64,000 nucleotides of DNA from contig NC_064539.1 of the NCBI RefSeq assembly GCF_023856365.1, positions 25,025,993 to 25,089,992 on the forward strand, written 5' to 3'. The DNA comes from Brienomyrus brachyistius (Eukaryota; Chordata; Actinopteri; Osteoglossiformes; Mormyridae). Below are positions 50,283-62,258 of this stretch, in pieces. Within the stretch, counting starts at the first letter, position 1; the number at the start of each line of letters is the position of its first letter. Below the pieces are notes generated by a model, which saw nothing but the letters and a program-made list of their open reading frames with translations, was not told where the DNA came from and ran no database searches. The position numbers and the translations under genes are program-made.

Positions 50283-50529
50283 GACAGTGCTGGGGAAGTA
50301 ACTCACAAAAGTAACCCATTAAAGACAGAGGTGGAAAGATCAGATCCAAAAAAGTACAAATCCAGACCAAGGTTTTGTTTCAACCAACCAGTTGCATATA
50401 AAGAGTCACAGTCACAGAGACTCAACTGGTTGGTTGAAACAAAACCTTGGTCTGGATTTGTACTTTCTGGACCTGAACTTTCCACCTCTGTCATGTATTA
50501 CTTTTGTGAGTGGCTCCCCCAGCACTGTC
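50283..50529. mobile_element. Near-perfect palindromic foldback MITE
   Basis: Outer ends are GACAGTGCTGGGG and CCCCAGCACTGTC. Inner arms 50353-50394 and 50423-50464 are almost exact inverted copies around a 28-nt loop with AAGAGTCACAGTCACAGAGA. ACCT flanks both outer ends. A broken second copy is at 9078-9196. No coding capacity. Confidence 0.88.
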
Positions 50530-51259
50530 ACCTGAATACTCCACAGCTTTACACAATAACTGAATATACGTGCCGCCTGGACAAAGTGCTGTTTGGGATC
50601 TCCTCAGCAGCGTATCGGTAACAACGAGGCGGCTCCTACGATGCGAATAAGGACGTTGCCTCTTCATCTGACTCTGGAGGTAGCTTAGAGGCCTCACTTC
50701 CTCTACTGTGTACTGGGCTGTGGGTCGCATCAGAAGAACAGCAGTGTTACCAAATGTGTTATGACACTCAATACTGACAGTATAGTTGGTCCTTCTAGGG
50801 TTGAAGCAATAATGGCAGATGCAGGATCCTATCTCCTACAGGGTCTAAAAAAAGAGGAGAGGGACTTTCCCCAGTCACTCAAGGTTGCGCCGTATAAACA
50901 GATTTCTTACCCACGGCTCAGAATGTGGCTCCTTCCTTCTATAATGGAGTTGACACTTTTTTATTACATTTTTATGATTTCACTGAACTTCTTTAAAAAA
51001 AACAAAACAAGTAGAAAAAATGTGTGAACAAGGAGCACAGTCCACGGGGAATATTTCCTCATTATGATATTGTCCCTGTTGCTGTTCATGGGGGGCTGAT
51101 GTTGTGGAGAGGGTGGGGTTGCACAAGGCTCTCCAGCATTGACGATCCATGAATCACCACTCTCAAGGGGCTGCGGTGACCCAAAATGCGAGGAGAGAAC
51201 CCTAGCAGTAAAGTGGCAGCATAATGCTAATGCTTTGCCTCATGATGCTCCCTTTACCT

Positions 51260-51376
51260 CAGTGTTTCCCAGTCCGGTCCTCGGGGATCCACAGACAGTC
51301 CACATTTTTGCTCCCTCCCAGGGGGAGCAAAAACGTGGACTGTCTGTGGGTCCCTGAGGATCGGATTGAGAAACAG
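51260..51376. repeat. CAGTGTTTC foldback repeat, copy 2 (hairpin)
   Basis: It begins CAGTGTTTCCCAGTCCGGTC and ends GATCGGATTGAGAAACAGC. The centre is a strong hairpin: CACAGACAGTCCAC-ATTTTTGCTCC pairs with GGAGCAAAAACGTGGACTGT. Confidence 0.75.
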
Positions 51377-52104
51377 CTTTTTACCTCATTATATTCAAAC
51401 TGCTTAATATGCTTATGAAAGGGGGAGATGGCTCCACCAGCAGGACTGCCAGCTCCATCCTACTGGGACGTGAATCCTGCTCCCAGCTCTGGCTCTACAT
51501 TACGTGGAGTTTAAGTGTCATCCCTATGAGTGCTCCTGCACTTAAGCTAACCACTGTCTCTAAATCAGGGATTGTCAACCCATGAGTTGCAGTCCAAATT
51601 TGGGTGACGGCAGGATCACACTGCAAGAATTAAAAACTTATTTCGCTTATTTTTGCTTCCATCTCACGAGCGCGTGAAACGTTATTCAGATCAGTGATTC
51701 AACCCACGGTGGGTCGCTGCAAGTTCTGAAAGGGTTGTGAGGTAGAGTTGGAAATGTAGGCATTTTAAAACCAGCAAGCTCCTATGCTGATCCACGATCA
51801 GATTTCTCAGCCCCAATCCTAGACTTAAGCTATATAAACAGGTCTTGGGTCTGCAAATGCTTAGCGCAAAACTAGTGAACACTCAACCAATCCAAGAAGC
51901 CAGACCACAGATGCTTAATTTAAAATTCACTGGCACAGCCAATCAGATCTGTACAATAGGCATCGATTGGCGTAAATTGCAGAGTGCACTGTACACTTGA
52001 TCACAGCGTTAATTGAAACCTATACTTGATATGGGGTCGCGACTGAGCTGGCATGGAAAAAATTGGTTTGCAGTACAAAAAAGTATGAGAACCACTGATT
52101 TAAA

Positions 52105-52240
52105 TTACTCAAAGTGTGCATGTACACTGTGATGTACTGACATCCCAGCCTGAGTGTTTCCATGCCCTGTGCTTCCTGGGATAAGCTCCAGGCTCATGAC
52201 AACCCAGTCCTTGATAATGATTATTGAAAATCGATGGATG
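52105..52240 (+). repeat. Fish SINE-like repeat, 3' part
   Basis: It contains GCCCTGTGCTTCCTGGGATA and AGCTCCAGGCTCATGACAAC, then a tail ATTGAAAATCGATGGATGAA. Same family as the copies near 14405, 55466 and 59021. Confidence 0.75.
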
Positions 52241-52844
52241 AAAGCACAGGCAAATTGGATTGGTACGCTCTTCAGTGGAACAATATGGTAGCTTATTTTG
52301 AACATCCATAACTACATACAGAACTGTGCAAAAGTCAAAAGAAATGTTTAAAGCCATTTATCTGGGTAGTAAACGCACATTTGCTCAGAACAAAAAACAC
52401 GCGATTTAACATCAGAACGTATGCAAATTACAAGTAACAATGAAAATGAGTAAAAATGTCTTCCGTTCTCAAAAAGGTTTCTGATACCTAGTTAGATGGC
52501 TAGAAGATCACTGGTTTGGTTCCCAAACCTCTCCTCAGGGCACCCCAGCCATTCTGTGCATTTGTTGCATTTCACCCTCAGTTCGCTTAATTAATTAACT
52601 TAATTAGTTTTAAAAAGTCAATGAGATATTGAGATACGAGGCGTGTTAGTGGTCGGGTCAAAAATACATGGGTGAACTGGATGGGTGCCGCAAATGCTAG
52701 GGGTGATTTTAGCTGAGGGTTTGAAACGGCTAAGCTAACACACTATGACAGGCATAATATCATAGCTTTACACCAATATGAAGACCATTTCAACACCATT
52801 TTCTACACTTGGCCAAGACCTTTGCGCAGTACTGTATCTATTGG

Positions 52845-52935
52845 AGGTTCATGATGGAGGTGGAGTCTCTTGCTAGAAGCACAGGGCACAAGGCAAAATG
52901 CAGTGTGGAGGGGATGCCAGTCCGTCGCAGAGTAA
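52845..52935 (-). repeat. Fish SINE-like repeat fragment, minus orientation
   Basis: On the minus strand it reads GCGACGGACTGGCATCCCCT followed by TTGCCTTGTGCCCTGTGCTT, matching the family's 3' half. Confidence 0.65.
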
Positions 52936-54199
52936 AAAAAAAAGAACTACATCAACCAGGGGATCTTAACCTGGCCTCCATGCGCAGAGGTCAGAGGTCA
53001 GAATGCGATGAAAATTTCCATCTATTTTCATTAACCTCTAACTGAAATTTCGGAGGGAACAGGCCACAGTCTTCACAGGACAGCTAAAGGGGTCTATTGG
53101 TATAAAAACGATTAAGTCCTGATATAAAATCTGAGGCAAAGGAAACAAAGGGAACTAAATTTCATGATAACGATAAGATCCACTCAGCGTAGCGCTGCCA
53201 AATCATGGTTGCCATGGGGATGCCTTAGCTTTCATCCCCCTGGCCTACAAGCTTAATTCCGAGGGGGGAAATAACACATGGAGGATAAGCTTGAGCGTTC
53301 GCAGAAATGAGCATCAATCACGTCAATCATTAGCATCAGAAAAGCGCGCGATTGTGCACGTTAAATTAAACGTGCATCAATGTGTGTCACTCAGTCGTCT
53401 GACGTTGTTTCCAGATCCTCTTCCTCCTGAACATAATGGACTGCTGCTTCTTTGTGAGGGTATTTTGTTTCATTTGCTGTAGATCCATGCTCCTTATATA
53501 GTCTCTGAACTGATCTGGGATCAGAAAGGGGATTCACATGTGACCTTACGGTCTTTGTCCCCCATAATGGAAAATAAAATCTCCTTCTCACTCTGACTGC
53601 TGTCTCTCGCACAGGACCGCGAAGGAGCCTCATCACACGCTGTTATTCCTGGTGATGCCGCCGCCTTAAACTGAGTCATTTCTAAATTAAAATACGAACA
53701 TTTTTTTTTTCCCAAACACACGTCCTCTGGACCCAGCAGTGTTTTAAATTAGCATTAAATCATGCTGCGGTGTCAGAAGCTACCTTATTAACTGAGATCT
53801 GGGAACCTGATAGATACGTGATTGGTTTTTAAACAGGATTTACATCATGACGAGCGGCGCGGGACGCGTCATTTATATAAGTGCAAAGAAAAATGCCCCT
53901 GAAGCAGATCCCCACGTACCACAGTTATATTTAGGTACCATAAGCGGTATGATTTGTTTGTTATTTGGAGAGCAGAGAAGCTTTGCCTTTATCTGAACTG
54001 CCCTTTCGTTTAATTAGAACACGTTGAGCCTCACCTATAGCCTACATGTAAATCTAAAGCTTACCTGATGACAGAGATGCATTCTGAGAATTGCATCTTT
54101 AGGCAGTTTCGTCGTGTCTGAGAACATCGTAGAGTGTATTTAAACAAACCTAGACTGTATAGCCTACTACATTACTAGTCTATATGATGTAGCCTAAAT

Positions 54200-54309
54200 C
54201 AGTGTTTCTCAACCCGGTCATAGGGCACTCCTGACGGTCCACCTGTTCGCTCCCCCCCAGCTTGCTTCCGCAAAAAAAGATCCCTGAAGACTGGATTGAG
54301 AAACACTGG
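54200..54309. repeat. CAGTGTTTCTCAA foldback repeat, copy 3
   Basis: It begins CAGTGTTTCTCAACCCGGTC and ends GACTGGATTGAGAAACACTG, inverted complements of each other, with a CTCCTGACGGTCCACC interior like copy 2. Confidence 0.75.
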
Positions 54310-55465
54310 TCAAAATAATGATTAAAAAGTACAGTACGATAAATACACAGACCAGTAACACAGCCTAGTTGTTTGTTATCATCATCAAGTACTATGTGCC
54401 GTCATGGGTGTAGGAACTATAAGGGACGTGGTGAGCACCCAGAATAGGCTGTTTGTACAGCAGCTGGCTCAACCGTGACAATGAAACTCGCAGAGCAGCA
54501 AGGGGCAGCCTGGCGACAAAAATCAGCCGGGCAGCTCCAGTTTGATATTCTACTGCTGACCGGGGGCCCGTCCACGCCTGCCGAGTGGGTTTTGTGTGTG
54601 TCAGCAGATCGATCGTTCTATTTCCCTAGTGTCTAGGGTCCTCTGCCCCGCCCCCCCCCCCTGGTAGTAGTCTAGTTCATTTCCTGCTCCATATAATAAA
54701 CATTTAAATGGCCCGATAAAAATAGGTATTTTAACATTAAAGTCGATTCTCTAAATGAAAACATTCAGATCAAAAGAATGGATATTTGAGTGCTTATACT
54801 GTGCAAACACACAGTCCCAGCACCCCGTTACCTCTCCAAGCTAATCAGATTCAATGAGGGAAATATAACCAGGCCTTTCTCAGAAACTGCATCAGTCCAT
54901 CCATTCATAAATGAATAAGCAAGAATATTTACTTGTAGTGATAAGCCATTTAAATCTTCGTTTACGTTTGGCCTCCATTTTGAAAAATTCAGGTACAATA
55001 TAACAATGTGATTGGTACAGTACCAACATAAAATAATACCACTACCAATAGTCTGTCAGAAAAGTTGGTGATGCTGCCTTAAATTGTACCAATAAATGCC
55101 AACAAATCTCTTGCATTTGTTTGATATCAATATAAATTCCTCACAAATGCACTAAACCGCCTATGAGTGAGAGCAGCAGCAAGTACAAGAATGATTATAG
55201 GAGACTGGCCAGCACATGGAGGTGCAAAGGCGGCAGCAGTAAACTTTACACTGAATTTTTTTGTTAACATGTATTACATAATCGCGAAATGGAAATATCA
55301 CTAAAATTACAGACCCAGTCAAGTTTTGTTTCCTATGACAGACTTTCTGTGACACACAAAGTGTAACTTATCGCTTTAACTCAGGAGATTATTGCAGTTC
55401 TTTGAAAGTGACAATTGCAATGTGCATAACATGCGACGTTGATATTATCATGCAGGTCTAGGACG

Positions 55466-55690
55466 TGGTATGGTAGCGCAGGGGATAGCACTGCTGCCAC
55501 ACACCGTCGCTTTGTGTCTGTGAAATTTCTGGTTCTCCTCATGCCATGTGTGTGTGGGTTTATACCATCTCCTCCAGTTTCCTCCCACAGTCAGAAAACC
55601 TGCAACTTAAGTAAACTTTTACTTAAGTAAAGTGGAGACCTTATGTGTGACTAAGTGTAATGCCCTGTCCAGGGATGGTTCCTGACTTGG
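55466..55690 (+). repeat. Fish SINE-like repeat, near full length
   Basis: GTGGTATGGTAGCGCAGGGG and TAGCACTGCTGCC at the left are followed by CTCCTCCAGTTTCCTCCCAC and AGTCAGAAAACCTGCA, then AATGCCCTGTCCAGGGATGG. This order matches the common fish tRNA-like family. Confidence 0.75.
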
Positions 55691-58600
55691 GCCAATTGCT
55701 ATATATTATATTAATTATAATTTAAATCAGTAGATTATGTAAATATTAATACAAATGACAGTAACAGCCTTGTTTATTTTATATATATGAACGTTAACGC
55801 TACTGTTCACAAAAAGTGGTTAATAATGTGGATGAATAAGTGTCAATTGTGTCATTACATTTTTACGCATCACATATCCTGACAAAACAAACCGGTGCTA
55901 TCTCAGTGAATGATCCCAAGGGAAATGGTAAGCTTATGGGCTTATACACAGTGCCGTATCGGCTAAAAGTATGTGCGATGCGTAATACATGACGCCTAAC
56001 CTCAGGCTAATAATAGGAGATGAGTGACGGTCTTAATATCTCATAAGTCGCTGTTTCTCATAGGCTGCGTAGCGGAATGCAACCTTACGACCTCCTTCGG
56101 TGTAAATAAGCATTACTCTCAAAATAACTGAAATCCAAAGCATCTTTTACCCCCACCCAGTTTTTTACAAAATTATAAGCATCCTGAAAACCTCCTTCCT
56201 GACCCCCACACTGAAATTTAAAGTTATCCATCACTGGGTTTGCCCCCTCCCAACTTCAGACAGGCAGAAACCGAATTACAGGAGCTCGTGAATAGCAAAG
56301 ATAGTTCTGAACTATCTGAATTATTAAAATATTAGCTGTGCAACAAAGCTTATTTTTTAACACACCATAAAATGCAGGCAGTAATGAGGTTAACCTGCAA
56401 TTCTTTTGTAGAAAAGATTTATGTATAGATTTAAGTCTTCATTGCGTCAGATACACACCGAAGATCTGGAATCCCACAGTCTCCTAGACCTTTGGTAAAT
56501 TCCTTAACCTGTCCTAGGTAATGATGACTATGACCATAGTAGCTACATCTATGCTGTAGCTTAGGTCAAAGCTTATAACACTTATATTTATAAATGATTC
56601 CTTCTCAACATATGTAGCATAATTAAAGGAATGAGTTGTGATCATTGTCAAAAATATTTGTTTTATCCCTTTTCAAATTAAAAAATAAAATCTCTTTGTC
56701 TGGTGCCCTCCTGTTTTCCTTGCTTTTGAATAATGTGCTTGTTTTAGTTTTGCACTGAAAGAATTTCCCGGACTTCAACCCCTTCCCATATTGGGTCTAA
56801 ATCTGGCAGAGCCCACAAGCCTGTGAGTCACTTCTTTCCCTTTTTTTAAAAACCGCAAGTATGATATTTTGACAAGTAGGAATCCTTCACCTGGTTCTTC
56901 CCAGGGCCTTTCAAAGAAAATCAGAAAACATCTAAGCGGCTGTGAATGCCCGCCGTTCTGGAGTGACGTGGGCAAATGCCAACTCCGCACAATCGTAACA
57001 GGATGCAAAACAACCCAGGCGCAACGTGCACGGCGTGTTGAGTCTCTAAGTCCAGGCCAACAGCTTTCCAAGCGGAAAACACGTCGGACGGACGGCGGCA
57101 GTGAAAGCCGGAGATGCCAGAGCCGCCTGAAACCGGCGAGATCGGCGGCCTGTACTTTTCTCGGCAGCCTGTTATCAAAGACCACACATCCTGGGTTAAT
57201 TTGCACAAAAATACATCTGTTTTCCTTTTATATGAGGATTTAATAAACTACAGACACGGTGTCATTTTATTTATGTCGATGTCACAATTTTCGTTGATGT
57301 TGTTGTCAAGCTGCATCGGGGCAGCAATGCTGGGAACTGCAGTTTAAAAAAACAAATGGATTAATTCTAACTGGCTGCACCAGAATGTACCGGATTGTAG
57401 CATCTTCGATGAATTCAGTTATGAAATGGTCATGAAAAGGTTACTAAAATGTCTTTGGATTGATGTAAAACGCAGAATTATTTTCATTTATTAGCACAAA
57501 CCATCAGTGATCTTTGCTGAATCCGGTTTCACACATTCTGTGCCCTATTTTCAGGGATGGATTATTTTCAAATGAATGGCTGAAAGCCAGAGTAAAACCA
57601 TCTCCCTTGAAATCCAAGCCAGCAGCTCATACTACTCCACACCCTCTCACTTTGCAAAGCCCACAGATACTGATCCAGGGACAGTTAGACCAGCAACCCA
57701 GCCATTCAAAATTCTGTATTTATGTCACGGCCCATTTGCGAGTCCCGGTACAACCATGGCAGGAAGCCAGTAAGTCATGTCACCTGTCTGTAGATTCTCC
57801 TTAGTGGATTTGACTCACCTGCGATGGCAGAGACGTCAAACTCCCGTGACACGGCATTGAAGAAGCAGTGGGAAGACGGATGTAGCATTTAGCTTACTGA
57901 ACATCTCTGCATCACCACATTATTCCACAGACCGAAGCCTGCCTTACATTTCCAGCATCCCCTTGTGGTTCTCAGCCCAGTGTGGCCTACAGTTAACTTT
58001 GCAATTGCTACCTGGTTGTCAGGCAGCTATAACGTTTGTTGGACCTCTTCCTCTGGTGCTCTTATGGAAACGTGTAAAAATATGCAACTATGAATCTATG
58101 AAATTTGATTATTTTACACATGCACCATTTGTGCATGCATGTTCTGCATGTGCACTTACACGTGTGTTTTATTCAGTCAGAGGTCTAAATACTGCCTCCT
58201 CTGCATGAGGGATCCTGCAGGTTGTGTGCCCTGAGCATCACAGAACCCCTTCCCCCCCTCATGGAATGACCCCCAAGCCCCCGGACACTTGATTGATAAT
58301 ATGCAGAAGGCCACTCTTATTTATACTGACCACCCTCACTGATTATCTGCTCATCTTGATCCTCTTTGCATATTGCTTTCACGCTTGTCATTTACACTGT
58401 GGCTTTATAAATATCCATGCATAATGAAGATTGTGTCTTCAATATGAATATGAATCTCTGTTCTGCACACATATTAATATTTCACCAGCAGCGAACTGAA
58501 ACTGCCTCTACCCCAGACAGTGCAACGAACACAGTAGGATAACAAAATAGGATAACAAAATAAAAATGAACAAAATAAGTACCAAAAATATTGAGATATA

Positions 58601-58733
58601 TAAAAAGTACATGTGCATGTACTCTGGACCTGCAATGGACAAGCGAGTATAGAAAAAGCAAGTATACGGATGGATGGATGGATGGATGGATGAAATGCAT
58701 ATAAAACATATGGATAAAATAAGTCAGAAGAAA

Positions 58734-58965
58734 TCATTTAAAATGCGGATTTCCGCTATAGATTATTTTACTTGGTGGTGTTAATGATCCTACTGGACCG
58801 GAGATGTTGAGTTTCCTCAGCTGCCTCGGGTGATACAGTCGCTGCTGACCTTTCTGCACCAGGGTGGATGTGTGTGGGGTCCATGTCAGGTGTGCAGAGC
58901 TGTGTACCCCAAGGTACCTGCACCTACTGACCTTCTCCACTGGAGTCCTGTAAATCTCAAGTGGC
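58734..58965 (-). mobile_element. LINE reverse-transcriptase C-terminal fragment
   Basis: On the minus strand the translation contains PVEKVSRCRYLGVHSSAHLT and QKGQQRLYHPRQLRKL. This matches the VEKVSSFKYLGVHIS / KKAQQRLYFLRRLKK block seen in fish non-LTR retrotransposons. The copy is truncated and degenerates beyond this block. Confidence 0.75.
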
Positions 58966-59020
58966 CAAAAAAAATGTCAGTATTCCAGATTGAATCTATA
59001 ATGAATCTATAATGTAACTT

Positions 59021-59312
59021 TAATCTATCCATCCATTTTCTGTCCCCGATGGTCCAGTGCAGAGTTGCAGGGGGCTGCAGCCTCTCCTGGAAGCTACAGG
59101 CACAAGGTAGGGGATTAGCCAGGACAGGACACCAGCCCATCAGACATGCCATCCACACCTCCGGGGTAATTTGGCAACTCCAATTCACCTTAGCATGTTT
59201 TTGGACTGTGGGGGGCACCCCATGAGGACACAGAGTCATGCAGCCAAGGCAGAGACTTAAACCCCAGTACTAGAGGCATAAGTGAACAGCGCTAATCGCT
59301 GTGCCAGTGTAT
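59021..59312 (-). repeat. Fish SINE-like repeat, near full length, minus orientation
   Basis: Minus strand: GGCACAGCGATTAGCGCTGT, then CACAGTCCAAAAACATGCTA and GGGCTGGTGTCCTGTCC, ending with an AAAATGGATGGATAGAT tail. It shows all parts of the family in order. Confidence 0.8.
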
Positions 59313-60230
59313 CACTCCAACTGTAACCCGTAATATCCAAATACCAACTTTATAATGCAGCGTATTTAAAATTACAGTCGATTCTCTCCGCAGGCGGCTG
59401 CTTCGTTTTCCTTGCCTCTGACGACCCAGTGCTTACTTCCCCGTGCGGGTCTAATCCTTTTGGATGGACGCGGTCTCCACGTGCCACCTAGTGGACAGAT
59501 AGTATAATTACAAGGCTGCCGTTCTCTGCGGGGGCAGGTGGGCTTCATCAATGTCTACATCAGACTTATCTGGCGTCGGGTTACTTGGTTTGGCAGGCAC
59601 ATCCTGACAGCCGAATGTCGGCAGGCTTCCACGCAATCCTCGAAATCTTTTCTTTGACTAGTGAAAGCCGAAGCTTGTCAAACGTGCTCCTTTCAGGGTG
59701 TAGATAGCGTTTGCGCTTTTTATGCAATCCCCATTTCCGCTATTCACTAGGCGGCCGCCAGGGACTGACAGCCCGCAGACTCCGCAGGCGTAATTGCCTC
59801 TAGTGATCACTGCTGCCGTTTAACCAATTTGTCTCATATTTTATCTAATGTCCCTCAAGTAAGGTAACTAAATGAGTCGATGGATTCTCACAACGTAGGA
59901 GTCCTTAGCTTCATTGTAAGAAAGAGGTCGTGTGTTGCCCCCATCAGCATAACTATGAAGGTTTATATCCCTATTTATTACAAATTAGAAAAAAACCCGT
60001 CTAATTTCCACTGGTACAAGGGAGTCAATTTTCTGAACACGAAAGCATGAGACCCGACCTTTAAGATCAATTGTCAAAAAAGGCCTAATATTCATTTACT
60101 GAGCTAAGATAAAAAAAAAATCAGGCTGTGGAACACAGTTGAACACTCAGTCCTTAAATCTGCACTGGTATTTCATATATTCAGTACTGTTTATTAAGGT
60201 ATAATGATGACTAAATGATTAAAATCTTGA

Positions 60231-60400
60231 CATGGTGCTGCAGTGATTCGCATCGTTGTCTTACACCACTTAGACTAAGGTTCGAATCTCCATCATGCCT
60301 CAGTGTGTAGGGCTTGCATGTTCTCCGTGTGCTACTGTGAGGTTTTCTCCGGATATTCCATTTTCCCCGTATGGATGGATTCTGGCACGATGCATTGCTT
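60231..60400 (+). repeat. Fish SINE-like repeat, 5' part
   Basis: CATGGTGCTGCAGTGATTCG, a B-box-like GGTTCGAATCTCC, then GCTTGCATGTTCTCCGTGTG and GTTTTCTCCGGATATTCC. It is truncated before the 3' half. Confidence 0.75.
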
Positions 60401-61329
60401 CAAACTCATACAACAAGAACACAGAAGGAATGCAAATCCTTAATATAAACCTGACGTAATTTTGTAGAACTGCATGACTTTAGAACTTCAAATTGTTTAG
60501 ATTTACATCACATCATTACTTACATTCGTAAAGGTATATTCGTTGTGTGGTATTATTTTTTATTTTAAGGTGTCGCAGTGTATCTGATTCCTTACGCTTG
60601 GATTGAAGTCAAAGGGCGGCGCTGTTGTGTTACTTAACAGCGACAAAGCAGCGCGTTTTACCTGCCTAAACACTTAAACGCATTTTTAGGTTAACCTGCA
60701 ATTATAGAAAACGACTTACCCTTTTTATAAAACTATCGTGATGAACAAAATATGTTGTTATGCATTTGTTAAGTGTGATGAATGGTATTTTGTCAATGTT
60801 ACGTATTTGGGTTTTTAAAATACTGTTACATCAGTCCACGCGACCTTCAACAGCATAAGCAATTGGGAGAAGTGAAAATAGCACTTTGTTTAAGTTAAAT
60901 TAGTTTTATATACTTTTTAGAAGTGGGTTAGCTTACATTTAGAGTAGGCTACTTGATTCTTGCGGATTGTTAAGGCCGTCACATTTTGCAATATTCAAAA
61001 GAAGGTTAAATAGGCTGTAGCTTAAATTATGCCTTTTAACTCGGAGACTGAATTGACAGACATTATACATCAAAGATAAGCATAATCTGCAGTCTGAAAT
61101 CTAACGTGACAAAACTGACGCAGTATGCGGCGTCTTATAAAAAATAAAAACTGCCATCACTGTCAGGTCAAAATTGTCATTATGAAGGACTGTTTATAAG
61201 AACTGAGGGTATGACGGGAGATGTGAGCGATACCGGCACGGGAGATATGACACCTTTCTGCTTAGCTTTTTTTTTAAGGAGAGACAGAGAAATTGAGTGC
61301 GAGGTAGTTTTTATCCTGTCTCTTTAAGC

Positions 61330-62258
61330 GACACCAACCTGTGAAATCTCCGTCCATCATATGCGGTCTAGTCCCTCCCTTTCCTGCAGCGGCCGGCCGG
61401 AGTGGGGAGTGAATGGGGGAGAAGGGAGAGGGTCATCGGCGGGGAGACTGAGTGAAGCTGTGCTGCAAACGCCGCCTGACGTTTCGGGGTTCAAACATGG
61501 GATAACTGGCTGATCCCCCCCCGACACCAATCGGGGCAAAAAATGGGCATCACTTTGACAAATCTAAATTGACCATTAAGTCACTCTGCCCCCCTCCCCG
61601 TACCGCTACTTGCGGTTCTTTTCTTTTTTGGACGTTTGGTACAATAGAGGAGTCTGGAATCGCTGGAGATGTTATCTGTGCACGCTTGTCTCCTGATGAA
61701 TGAGGACCCTGCGCATATGAAATAATCCGCCGCGGCTGTTTCAGGGGACGGTGCCCCGCGTTACTTTCGCAGCTGCATTTCCAGAGCATTCGTCGTGTGA
61801 GGCAGGTGTTCATTGTGGCTTTCCGGGCTTGCTCTTGTTTTGTTGTTGTTGTGCTGTTGTTGATATTGTAATTTCATTCGGTGATCCGCGGTAACGGTAA
61901 AGCGGAGAATGCGCGGTGTCTTTCAGTTGCATTTTTATGCGTCTTTCTATTGTTAACTGACAAATCGCTTGACTCTTGATGTTATTGGCACCGATTAATG
62001 GCCACTACAGACAGGGACTGAGATGAAAACATTAGTATGGACGCGCTGATTGCCTAAAAGACGATCCGTGGAATAGCTTGAGAACGGAGGTAGGCTGTTT
62101 GTTTTCCCTCTTCTGAATCTACGTTTTGCTTGTATTCGTTTATTTCTTACTTGAGGACGAATTAATTCGAAAAATATATTTCCCCAATTGTATAACTGGT
62201 TGTGATGTGAAATAATAATATTTGTTTTGTTAGAACAAGTACCATTGGACTATCAACA
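61330..62258 (+). promoter_or_regulatory. bcr: bcr promoter and 5' UTR region
   Basis: GC-rich DNA (GCGGCCGGCCGGAGTGGGG near 61388) leads into the bcr start. A donor-like cggag|gtaggc at 62089/62090 and an acceptor-like ttgttttgttag at 62223-62234 suggest that a non-coding first exon is spliced to the ATG exon. Both are inference from consensus only. Confidence 0.4.

Larger units (their letters stand above)
46740..61300. other. atp2a2-bcr divergent intergenic region
   Basis: About 15 kb without a supported gene. Contents are dispersed SINE-like repeats, foldback MITEs and a LINE fragment, listed separately. A CpG-richer patch lies at 56870-57190. Short open frames here have no recognisable domains. 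Confidence 0.55.

Noticed and set aside
56775..57206. 143-codon minus-strand frame in the CpG-rich patch
   Set aside because: Open frames exist in several phases on both strands, which is expected of a GC-rich patch; no domain.
58886..59239. 117-codon minus-strand frame
   Set aside because: Explained by the SINE-like repeat at 59021-59312 and adjoining LINE fragment.
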